From: Actinomycetospora sp.
GTDB taxonomy: Bacteria > Actinomycetota > Actinomycetes > Mycobacteriales > Pseudonocardiaceae
Direction: 5' to 3'
NCBI GenBank assembly: GCA_025925615.1
Contig: JAICLN010000113.1
Span: forward strand, 1 to 10,602
Length of the DNA: 10,602 bases
Positions 1 to 5,189 of the stretch are shown in pieces. Both the position numbers and the translations under genes were made by a program. Position 1 is the first letter of the stretch, and the number at the start of each line of letters is the position of its first letter. The notes below the pieces were generated by a model. That model worked only from the letters and a program-made list of their open reading frames with translations, did no database searches and had not been told where the DNA came from.

Positions 1-206
1 CCGGCCGCCTTCTGACCGGCCGCCTTCTCGCCGGCCCCCTGGCGCGCGACCTGGTGGGCCGGCGTACCGCCCTGGTCGGCGCCCGCGGTCGGCGTGGGAG
101 CCGGTGCCGGCGCGGCCTGTGCGGCCCCGACCGTCCCCAGCGATGCGGCCACCGCGAGACCCACGGCGACGCCGATCCTCGTGCGAAGTGTGCTGTTCGG
201 ACGCAT
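1..206 (-). CDS. Secreted protein, N-terminal part (cut by window edge)
   Basis: The reading frame starts at the ATG at 206-204 and runs off the left edge after 68 residues. A GGAAGGGGGA stretch just upstream serves as ribosome binding site. The N-terminus is a classic Sec signal peptide: basic MRPNSTLRTR, a hydrophobic core at about residues 11-28, and an AQA site with cleavage likely after residue 31. The mature part begins with a Pro/Ala stretch (APAPAPTPT), then a Gly/Gln-rich linker, then a pentapeptide repeat GEKAA-GQKAA at residues 59-68, which is visible in DNA as a 15-bp tandem repeat at the window edge. The Pro/Ala start and repeat fit an exported, possibly wall-associated protein. 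No catalytic domain is visible in this part, so I cannot name a function. Third codon positions are mostly G or C, supporting real coding. Confidence 0.75.
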   Translation of the reverse strand, partial: MRPNSTLRTRIGVAVGLAVAASLGTVGAAQAAPAPAPTPTAGADQGGTPAHQVARQGAGEKAAGQKAA

Positions 207-280
207 TCCGCGTCCCCCTTCCCCGACGCCGGGCGGCGGCTCCGCCCGAGGCGGCGCCGGAGCGTAGCGGGGTAATCACA

Positions 281-306
281 CTACGAAATCAGGGGGATCG
301 GGTTCC
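281..306 (-). promoter_or_regulatory. Possible ECF-sigma-type promoter of the secreted protein gene
   Basis: Read on the minus strand, GGAAC (306-302) is followed after 16 nt by CGTAG (285-281). GGAAC with a CGT-type -10 at this spacing matches the general pattern of ECF sigma promoters of the SigE/SigR group in actinobacteria. An overlapping vegetative -10, TAGTGT (283-278), is also possible, so the sigma factor is uncertain. The site lies about 75-100 bp upstream of the ATG at 206. Confidence 0.35.
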
Positions 307-323
307 TCCGGTCGGTCCATCCA

Positions 324-341
324 GGGTCAACGAGGGGTCAA
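324..341 (-). repeat. Two TTGACCC direct repeats with 11-bp period
   Basis: On the minus strand, TTGACCC occurs at 341-335 and 330-324, start to start 11 bp apart, so both copies face the same side of the helix. They lie about 18 bp upstream of the proposed GGAAC -35. Response regulators of the OmpR/PhoP type bind tandem direct repeats of this period, so an activator site is an inference; no regulator gene is seen next to it. Confidence 0.35.
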
Positions 342-366
342 GCGCACCTTCGACGAGGGTGAACGG

Positions 367-1143
367 TCACCAGTTGTCGAAGAGGCCGCCGCCGTCGAAC
401 CCGCCGCCGTCGAAGCCCCCGAAACCACCCCCGTCGAAGCCCCCGCCGTCGAAGCCTCCACCATCGAAGCCCCCGCCGTCGAAGCCCCCGCCCCACCCGC
501 CGTCGAGACCCCCGCCGAAGCCGGAGAACAGGGCGTCGGCGAGCAGCACGCCACCGACGGCGCCCGCGCCACCGAGCAGCATCGGCTTCCACCACGGCTC
601 GGAGTACCAGCCGGCGGCCACGGGCCGGCCCGCCACGCTGCCCCCGGGGTAGTAGTGCGAGTTCTGCGCGGACGGAGCCGGCGACCCCGTCACGGTGCGG
701 CCCTCGACGTCGACGCTGCGGTCGGCGGTGAGCTCGCCGGCCCGGGCCCGGTCGGTGCTCGACGGCAGCTCGGGACCCGGGTCCATGCCCATCGCGGTCC
801 GCGCGGCGCGGACGAAGTGCAGGCCCTCGAGGGCGGTGTCGCTGACGAGGCGGTACTGGCCCGGGGTCGACGCGGACGCCAGCTGGGAGCCGGCGGCCGT
901 GGACCGCTCGGAGGCGTCGGCGAGCGCCTGGCGGGAGGGCTCGTCGGTGCCCGAGAGCGAGAGCACCTGGCCACCGAGCCGGTCGTACCAGCGGCGGGCC
1001 TCGGCCTCGGCGTCCACGTCGGCCGCTCCCGAGCCGACCCCCGCCGGGGACGCGCCCGCTCCCGCGGCACGGGGTGGCCGACGCGAGACGGCCAGCGCGA
1101 TCAGGCCTCCGACGACGAGCAGGAACAACAGGACGGTCAGCAC
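367..1143 (-). CDS. Two-TM membrane protein with Gly/Phe/Asp repeat tail
   Basis: The protein has 258 residues from the GTG at 1143, which overlaps the stop of the upstream acetyltransferase by 7 nt (ATGTGCTGA); GGTGGA lies about 11 nt ahead. A first membrane segment occupies residues 2-19, followed by a basic SRRPPR. Residues about 40-175 form a soluble region with a strongly structured core at about 104-127 (ALEGLHFVRAARTAMGMDPG). A WYSEPWW motif leads into a second hydrophobic segment at about 188-207. The tail, residues 208-258, is a GGGFD pentapeptide repeat ending in LFDNW. I recall similar actinobacterial membrane proteins sharing the AMGMDPGPELP core and the HYYPGG/WYSEPWW end, annotated as hypothetical; no biochemical role is known to me. 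The upstream gene suggests co-transcription. An upstream extension of the open frame to 1800 is rejected because it runs through the acetyltransferase gene. Confidence 0.8.
   Translation of the reverse strand: MLTVLLFLLVVGGLIALAVSRRPPRAAGAGASPAGVGSGAADVDAEAEARRWYDRLGGQVLSLSGTDEPSRQALADASERSTAAGSQLASASTPGQYRLVSDTALEGLHFVRAARTAMGMDPGPELPSSTDRARAGELTADRSVDVEGRTVTGSPAPSAQNSHYYPGGSVAGRPVAAGWYSEPWWKPMLLGGAGAVGGVLLADALFSGFGGGLDGGWGGGFDGGGFDGGGFDGGGFDGGGFGGFDGGGFDGGGLFDNW
370..522 (-). repeat. 15-bp tandem repeat coding for GGGFD units
   Basis: Imperfect 15-bp units (plus-strand form close to cccccgccgtcgaag) repeat through the 3' end of the membrane protein gene and code for GGGFD, interrupted once by GGF. 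Copy number is likely to vary by slippage; the repeat stays in frame because each unit is five codons. Confidence 0.75.
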
Positions 1144-1607
1144 ATCGTCGACGATCCACCCCGTACCTGAACGGCACCTGTGGGCCCCCTGAGCATCGGG
1201 ACGTGCGGGATGCCGTCCTCGTCGTACTCGGGCCCGGAGACCGCGAAGCCCAGGCGCTCGTAGAAGCCGCGGACCCGGACCTGGGCACCGAGGACGACCG
1301 ACCCGGGCAGCGTCGCGAGCGCCTCCCGCATCAACGACGCGCCCGCCCCCGTCCCGCGCGCCGCGGGCGCGGTGACGACGCGCCCGATCCGGTGCCCGAC
1401 GCCCGGCTCGACCAGCACCCGGAGGTAGCCGGTGACCGCGCCGCCGTCGTCGCGGCTCCACCAGTGCACCGCGTCGGGCTCGACGTCGCGACCGTCCAGC
1501 TCGGCGTACGGGCACTCCTGCTCGACGACGAAGACCGCGACACGCAGGGCGAGGACGTCGTAGAGGTCGCGGGGCGCCATCTGGTCGAGCGCGGCCGAAT
1601 GGATCAC
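1137..1607 (-). CDS. GNAT-family N-acetyltransferase, ElaA-like
   Basis: A 156-residue protein of the Gcn5-related acetyltransferase fold, which moves an acetyl group from acetyl-CoA to an amine; the substrate of the ElaA subgroup is not established. ElaA hallmarks are visible: DLYDVLALRVAVFVVEQECPY at about 14-34, followed by ELDGRD. The acetyl-CoA loop is R-G-T-G-A-G at 84-89, preceded by the strand GHRIGRVVTAP. The C-terminal GFYERLGF motif is present, then DEDGIPHVPM. I chose the GTG at 1607 because it gives the usual family N-terminus; a GTG at 1646 would add 13 residues and has a GGCGGGG ahead. The tail after HVPMLR is about 15 residues longer than I expect, ending in the overlap with the next gene, which suggests translational coupling to the glycine-rich membrane protein. 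Confidence 0.88.
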   Translation of the reverse strand: MIHSAALDQMAPRDLYDVLALRVAVFVVEQECPYAELDGRDVEPDAVHWWSRDDGGAVTGYLRVLVEPGVGHRIGRVVTAPAARGTGAGASLMREALATLPGSVVLGAQVRVRGFYERLGFAVSGPEYDEDGIPHVPMLRGPTGAVQVRGGSSTMC

Positions 1608-1677
1608 CTCGCCACGGTAGGACGAGGGCGGTGGGACCCGGGCCACGTGAGGGTGGCCCCGCCGGACGAGCGCGGTG

Positions 1678-1690
1678 TATGACTGCCGTG
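1678..1690 (+). promoter_or_regulatory. -10 element for a leaderless transcript of the mini-ORF
   Basis: TATGAC (1678-1683) is a good -10 hexamer and ends 7 bp before the GTG at 1690, the distance at which transcription would start on the start codon itself. Leaderless starts preceded by a TANNNT-like -10 are common in actinobacteria. No convincing -35 is seen. Confidence 0.4.
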
Positions 1691-1776
1691 TGACGACGTC
1701 GGGCGACGATCTCGAGCGGTTCTGGCCGAGCCGCCGCCTCGACGCCTTCGACGAGTTCTGTCGCCGCTGCGGCTGA
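1690..1776 (+). CDS. 28-residue ORF, probable cysteine-rich leader peptide
   Basis: The ORF starts at GTG 1690 and stops at TGA 1774-1776. It encodes 28 residues, with Arg-Arg-Leu-Asp at 15-18 and a C-terminal DEFCRRCG, so two Cys codons (TGT at 24, TGC at 27) sit right before the stop. Third codon positions are G or C in 26 of 28 codons, as in a real gene, and the ORF lies in an otherwise gene-free stretch. Actinobacteria are known to place short ORFs with C-terminal cysteines upstream of sulfur-assimilation genes, where ribosome stalling on Cys codons controls the downstream gene; the next gene here resembles SsuD-type flavin monooxygenases. The arrangement fits such a leader, but the sequence does not match the RRHxDL...C pattern I recall closely. 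It could instead be a small CxxC protein, or chance. Confidence 0.5.
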   Translation: MTTSGDDLERFWPSRRLDAFDEFCRRCG

Positions 1777-1807
1777 CCTGCGCCTCCTGCGCCCTTCCAC
1801 CTCACCC

Positions 1808-1894
1808 CGCCCGTTCGGGCGCCGGTGGACGGCAGCGCCCCAGGCCCGGCCGGCCCGCGTGCCGACCCACTCGCACCTCCGTCACCCCGGGGAG
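1808..1894 (+). promoter_or_regulatory. Possible attenuator: hairpin plus ribosome-site-masking sequence
   Basis: Between the mini-ORF and the luciferase-like gene there is a perfect hairpin CGCCCG-TT-CGGGCG (1808-1821). Further on, ACCTCC (1875-1880), an exact anti-Shine-Dalgarno sequence, can pair through CTCC with GGAG (1891-1894), the ribosome binding site of the next gene. Masking and unmasking of that site, depending on translation of the leader, is an inference. There is no U-tract that would make 1808-1821 a clear terminator. Confidence 0.3.
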
Positions 1895-1903
1895 AGCCCG
1901 ACC

Positions 1904-2353
1904 ATGAGCATCACCACCGACCGACCCACCCTCACCGCCGAGCAGGTCGTGGCCCTCGACCCCGTCCGCCACGGCCTCGTGGACCCCGCCGGCGGCAGTC
2001 GCGACCTCGACGCGATGCTCGACGAGGCCCGGGAGGCCGAGCGCGCGGGCGCCGAGGCGGTCGTCGTTCCCGCCGCCGAGGCGGGAGCACGCCGGCCCCG
2101 GCACTGGCCGGTCACCGCCCAGGCCCTCGCCGTCCTGCTCGCGACGACCCGCGTCCGCGTCGTCGTGCCGATCCCGGCGCAGGCCTGGGATGTCGACGCC
2201 GTCGCGCGCTTCGCGCAGAGCGCGACCGGGCTCGCGGGCGACCGGCTCACCGTCCGCGTCCTCGGCGCGGGCGCCGAGGCGTTCGCCCGGGGGTTGCGCG
2301 CCCGCTGGGCAGGCCCGGTCCTCGTCGGGGCCCCGGTCCCGGCCGCCGCCTGA
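1904..2353 (+). CDS. Short luciferase-like (SsuD-related) protein
   Basis: A 149-residue protein starting at ATG 1904, with GGGGAGA about 9 nt upstream; the open frame to 1859 lacks a better start. Residues about 33-118 follow the order of a luciferase-like flavin monooxygenase N-terminal half: LDAMLDEAREAERAGAEAVVVP (helix and strand), then TAQALAVLLATTRVRVVVPI, then WDVDAVARFAQSATGLAGDRLTVRV, like the SsuD segment in which a list of assay sites is followed by LDRLSGGRL. Full SsuD-type enzymes are about 350-380 residues, so this lacks the C-terminal half of the barrel, and after GAGAEAFARGLRARW it ends cleanly in PVPAAA. It may be a degenerate remnant, a stand-alone half-barrel or a regulatory subunit. 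Codon use is like the neighbours, so it does not look like a recent wreck. The upstream Cys-ending ORF supports a sulfur link. Confidence 0.6.
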   Translation: MSITTDRPTLTAEQVVALDPVRHGLVDPAGGSRDLDAMLDEAREAERAGAEAVVVPAAEAGARRPRHWPVTAQALAVLLATTRVRVVVPIPAQAWDVDAVARFAQSATGLAGDRLTVRVLGAGAEAFARGLRARWAGPVLVGAPVPAAA

Positions 2354-2403
2354 CGACGACGTCCCCCGGCAGCGTCCAGTGATGGGCGCCACAGGTCCGA
2401 CAG

Positions 2404-2460
2404 TTGAAGCTTGAAGTGATGGTGCTAGGGTTGTCCTCAGCACCAAGTTGACGCTTCAAG
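2404..2460 (+). promoter_or_regulatory. YceI promoter with CTTGAAG/CTTCAAG operator repeats
   Basis: A promoter is proposed with -35 TTGAAG (2404-2409), a 16-bp spacer and -10 TAGGGT (2426-2431), giving a start near 2438. TTGAAG is repeated directly at 2411-2416, inside CTTGAAG (2410-2416), and the exact inverted copy CTTCAAG lies at 2454-2460, next to a TTGA-N4-TCAA arrangement (2448-2459). The repeats bracket the -10 and start, a layout that suits a repressor. YceI genes in actinobacteria are often near MarR-type regulators, so a MarR protein is a guess. The stretch is also locally less GC-rich, as expected of a control region. Confidence 0.5.
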
Positions 2461-2473
2461 TGTGGAGGACACC

Positions 2474-3034
2474 ATGACCGAGACCGCCGCTCCCGCGCTC
2501 ACCCTCGCCGGCGAGTACCAGATCGACCCGGCCCACAGCCGCATCGGCTTCACCGCCCGGCACGCGATGGTGACGAAGGTCCGGGGCTCCTTCGGGGAGT
2601 TCCGCGGCTCCGCGCGCGTCGACGACGCCGACCCGACCGCGTCGTCCACCGAGATCGTCATCCAGGCCGCGAGCTTCGACTCCAGCCAGGAGCAGCGCGA
2701 CGGCCACGTCCGCAGCGAGGACTTCCTCAACGTCGAGGTGTACCCGGAGATCACGTTCCGCTCCACGCAGGTCGAGAAGGCCGGCGACGACGTCTGGCGC
2801 GTCACGGGCGACCTGACCATCCGCGACGTCACCGCCCCGGTGACCGTCGACTTCGAGTTCACCGGCCTCGCGAAGGACCCCTTCGGCAACATCCGGGCCG
2901 GCTTCGAGGGCTCGACGACGATCAGCCGAAAGGACTACGGCATCACCTTCAACGCCGCCCTGGAGACCGGTGGCGTGCTGGTGAGCGAGAAGGTCGGGCT
3001 CGAGTTCGACATCTCGGCGATCAAGCAGGCCTGA
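2474..3034 (+). CDS. YceI family protein
   Basis: A 186-residue YceI-like protein: an extended lipocalin-type beta-barrel that binds polyisoprenoid or amphiphilic lipids in characterised members. The start is ATG 2474, with GGAGG (2464-2468) 5 nt upstream; a GTG at 2462 would add four residues but lies over that ribosome site. The family signature is clear: YQIDPAHSRIGFTARHAMV at 15-33 (DPAHS and FTARH), SFDSSQEQRDGHVRSEDFLNVEVYPEITFRS in the middle, DLTIRDVTAPVTVDFEF, then GFEGSTTISRKDYGITFNAALETGG near the end. Length matches the family. No signal peptide is present, so unlike the periplasmic Escherichia coli protein it should be cytoplasmic. It has its own promoter; the phospholipase gene begins 20 nt after its stop. 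Regulation by a repressor at CTTGAAG repeats is likely. Physiological ligand unknown. Confidence 0.93.
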   Translation: MTETAAPALTLAGEYQIDPAHSRIGFTARHAMVTKVRGSFGEFRGSARVDDADPTASSTEIVIQAASFDSSQEQRDGHVRSEDFLNVEVYPEITFRSTQVEKAGDDVWRVTGDLTIRDVTAPVTVDFEFTGLAKDPFGNIRAGFEGSTTISRKDYGITFNAALETGGVLVSEKVGLEFDISAIKQA

Positions 3035-3041
3035 GCCCCAC

Positions 3042-3055
3042 TACCGTGGCCGGCG
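3042..3055 (+). promoter_or_regulatory. -10 element for a leaderless phospholipase transcript
   Basis: TACCGT (3042-3047), a TANNNT -10, ends 8 bp before the GTG at 3055, so a transcript could start at the start codon. No Shine-Dalgarno sequence is found before either GTG 3046 or GTG 3055, which supports a leaderless start, though read-through from the YceI gene is also possible. Confidence 0.35.
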
Positions 3056-3960
3056 TGACGCGAGACGACGACACCGCGGCCCCCGACCGCCGCGCAGCCC
3101 GGACTCCGACGACGGCCCTGGTGCTCTCCGGCGGCGGGGTCGCCGGCATCGCCTGGGAGGTCGGCGTCCTGCACGGGCTGCGCGCGGCGGGCGGCACGCT
3201 GGCCGCCGCCCTCGACGCCCCGGCCCTCGTCGTCGGCACCTCGGCCGGCTCGGCGGTGGGCACGATGGTCGCCGCCGCCGCGGACCGCGGCGCCGACTGG
3301 GACCTCGAGGACGCGTGGGCGGCCCAGCACGAGCCGTCCACGACCGAGATCGCCCGGTCCGTCGACCTGGAGGCGCTGTTCGCGCGGATGGCCGACCCCG
3401 CCCTGTCCGGCGACCCGGTACGGGCCCGGCAGGTCGTCGGCGAGTTCGCCCGCGGGATCGACCCCGCGGAGGCGCCCGGGCGGGGCCACGTGTGCACCGG
3501 CAGGCGCGCGGTGACGGACCGGCCCCGCACCCCGCTGCGCATCACCGCCGTCGACGCGCGCAGCGGCGAAGCCCGAATCTTCGACGCCGCCGCCGGGGTC
3601 GACCTCGACGACGCGGTGACCGCGAGCTGTGCCGTCCCCGGGGTCTGGCCGGTGGTCCCGATCGGCGATCGCGAGTACATGGACGGCGGCATGGCGTCCC
3701 TCGGCCACGTCCCGCTGGCCGCCGGCCACGACCGCATCGTCGTGCTGGCCCCGATGATCACCCCGACGGTCGGCGGCCTGCGCGGCCTCGAGGAGGAGCT
3801 CGCGGAGGTCCGCACGACGGGCGCCGACGTGGTCCTCGTCGGCCCCGACGAGGAGTTCCTCGCGGGCCCGGGAGCCCACGCGCTCGACCCCGCCGTCCGT
3901 CCCGAGGCCGCCGACCTCGGCGACCGGTTCGGTCGTGCGCTCGCCGCCGCTCATCCCTGA
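3055..3960 (+). CDS. Patatin-like phospholipase family protein
   Basis: A 301-residue serine hydrolase of the patatin/RssA type, predicted to cleave acyl groups from lipids with a Ser-Asp dyad. All motifs are present: oxyanion loop GGGVAG at 26-31 after ALVLS, nucleophile elbow GTSAGS with Ser63, and the DGG motif with Asp210 (EYMDGGMAS). Intermediate VTASCAVPGVWPVV matches the conserved SxAxPxxxPPV-like region. The protein is the usual size for the RssA-like bacterial group and has no signal peptide or membrane segment. I prefer GTG 3055 because a -10 element sits at the right distance for a leaderless message; GTG 3046 would add three residues. It lies 20 nt after the YceI gene on the same strand, so both lipid-related proteins could be made together. 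Substrate unknown. Confidence 0.92.
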   Translation: MTRDDDTAAPDRRAARTPTTALVLSGGGVAGIAWEVGVLHGLRAAGGTLAAALDAPALVVGTSAGSAVGTMVAAAADRGADWDLEDAWAAQHEPSTTEIARSVDLEALFARMADPALSGDPVRARQVVGEFARGIDPAEAPGRGHVCTGRRAVTDRPRTPLRITAVDARSGEARIFDAAAGVDLDDAVTASCAVPGVWPVVPIGDREYMDGGMASLGHVPLAAGHDRIVVLAPMITPTVGGLRGLEEELAEVRTTGADVVLVGPDEEFLAGPGAHALDPAVRPEAADLGDRFGRALAAAHP

Positions 3961-4038
3961 GCGCGGCGGGCTGGCCGTGGGGGTCCGTCCGGGCCACACT
4001 GGTCGCCCGCACGAACGGTGACCGGACAGGAGCAGCGC

Positions 4039-4533
4039 GTGGATTTCGACGTCTTCGTCGAGGTGCCCCGGGGCAGCCGCAACAAGTACGAGCTGGACCA
4101 CGAGTCCGGCAAGATCCGTCTCGACCGGACGCTGTTCACGGCGACCCAGTACCCGGCCGACTACGGCTTCATCGAGGACACGCTCGGCCAGGACGGCGAC
4201 CCGCTCGACGCCCTCGTCCTCGTCGCCGAGCCGACCTTCCCCGGCTGCCTGGTGCGCAGCCGCGCCATCGGCATGTTCCGCATGACCGACGAGGCCGGCG
4301 GCGACGACAAGGTGCTCTGCGTCCCGGTCGACGACCCGCGCCTCGAGCACCTGCGCGACATCCACCACCTCGACCAGTACCACCGCATGGAGATCCAGCA
4401 CTTCTTCGAGGTCTACAAAGCGCTGGAGCCCGACAAGCAGGTCGAGGGCCACGAGTGGGTCGGGCGGTCCGCCGCCGAGAAGGAGGTCCAGGCCTCGGTG
4501 GAGCGGGCGCGCGAGGCGGGCTTCTCGACGTGA
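4039..4533 (+). CDS. ppa: Inorganic pyrophosphatase, family I
   Basis: A 164-residue soluble pyrophosphatase that hydrolyses PPi to two phosphates with Mg2+, pulling DNA, RNA and aminoacyl-tRNA synthesis forward in the cytoplasm. The start GTG 4039 has AGGAG (4028-4032) 6 nt upstream. It aligns closely to the mycobacterial enzyme as I remember it: [16 protein letters not shown] at 3-18 with Glu8, [13 protein letters not shown] at 38-50, the signature [10 protein letters not shown] at 52-61 (Asp52, Asp54, Asp57), MFRMTDE with Asp84 and [10 protein letters not shown] with Asp89. The end, [12 protein letters not shown] then [18 protein letters not shown], is normal. It is the first gene of a three-gene unit; its stop overlaps the GTG of the next gene (GTGA). 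All catalytic residues look intact. Confidence 0.97.
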   Translation: MDFDVFVEVPRGSRNKYELDHESGKIRLDRTLFTATQYPADYGFIEDTLGQDGDPLDALVLVAEPTFPGCLVRSRAIGMFRMTDEAGGDDKVLCVPVDDPRLEHLRDIHHLDQYHRMEIQHFFEVYKALEPDKQVEGHEWVGRSAAEKEVQASVERAREAGFST

Positions 4534-5189
4534 CCAGCATGGACGATCCCGACGGCCTCGGGTACGCGACCAGGGACGGCCGCGTGCCCAAGCTCGTCGT
4601 CGTCGCGATCGTCTGGGCGGTGTTCGGGCTCGTCGGGCTCTTCGCCGCGATCCTCCTGCGCTCGTCGGGCTTCGCGGTGTTCGGCTTCCTCTGCGTCATC
4701 GCCGGGGGCGGCCTGTACTTCGTGCAGCGGACGCGGGACCAGCTCGCGCACGACGAGATGCACCTGAGCACCGACCCGATGAGCCCTCCCTCGGGCGGCG
4801 ACCTGATCGACGAGGACGACGCGGAGCCCGCCCCGGGCGGTGACACCACGGGGTTCGGGCGGCCCGAGCGCGACGACGACATCCTCGACGCCGAGTTCAC
4901 CGAGTACTTCGACTACGACCAGTCGCCGGCCGACCAGGACGACGGCACGGGCTACGACGACGAAGAGGTCGCCTACCAGCGCTACCAGGCCGACCAGCGG
5001 ACCCGGGAGAGCGAGGCCGCCGACGCCGAGCACCAGGGCGAGGACGAGGACGACGACGGGTCCGAGGACTCCGAGGACGACGACGTCGCCCGCACGTCCC
5101 GCATCCGGACCGGCGGCGGTGACACCGACGACGAGGACGACGACCTGTCCACGCGCGAGTACGGGGACCACGGCGGGGGCCGCCGGTGA
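4530..5189 (+). CDS. Two-TM membrane protein with long acidic tail
   Basis: A 219-residue protein of unknown function. I use GTG 4530 because it overlaps the pyrophosphatase stop as GTGA and has GAGGCGGG 9 nt ahead; ATG 4539 is an alternative that removes three residues. Two hydrophobic helices sit at about 21-43 ([22 protein letters not shown]) and 48-65 ([18 protein letters not shown]), joined by a short RSSG turn, so both ends face the same side, probably the cytoplasm. Residues 70-219 are low-complexity, rich in Asp and Glu, with a Tyr-containing patch near 115-132 ([16 protein letters not shown]) and a very acidic [15 protein letters not shown] run, ending GDHGGGRR. Such a tail should be disordered and could bind cations or basic proteins. 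It is translationally coupled on both sides, to ppa and to the esterase. I recognise no family. Confidence 0.85.
   Translation: MTSMDDPDGLGYATRDGRVPKLVVVAIVWAVFGLVGLFAAILLRSSGFAVFGFLCVIAGGGLYFVQRTRDQLAHDEMHLSTDPMSPPSGGDLIDEDDAEPAPGGDTTGFGRPERDDDILDAEFTEYFDYDQSPADQDDGTGYDDEEVAYQRYQADQRTRESEAADAEHQGEDEDDDGSEDSEDDDVARTSRIRTGGGDTDDEDDDLSTREYGDHGGGRR

Noticed and set aside
345..361. Possible terminator CACCTTCGACGAGGGTG after the membrane protein gene
   Set aside because: On the minus-strand RNA the stem has a mismatch in the middle and a 3-nt loop, so it is too weak to call.
1144..1800. Upstream extension of the glycine-rich membrane protein frame
   Set aside because: It overlaps the whole acetyltransferase gene in another frame and is Arg/Ala-rich shadow sequence; the membrane segment starts exactly at the GTG at 1143.
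2247..2459. Minus-strand frame with CRTCGAHHW, suggestive of a small zinc-binding peptide
   Set aside because: It needs a TTG start without a ribosome site, lies across the YceI promoter and continues as Arg/Pro-rich antisense of the luciferase-like gene.
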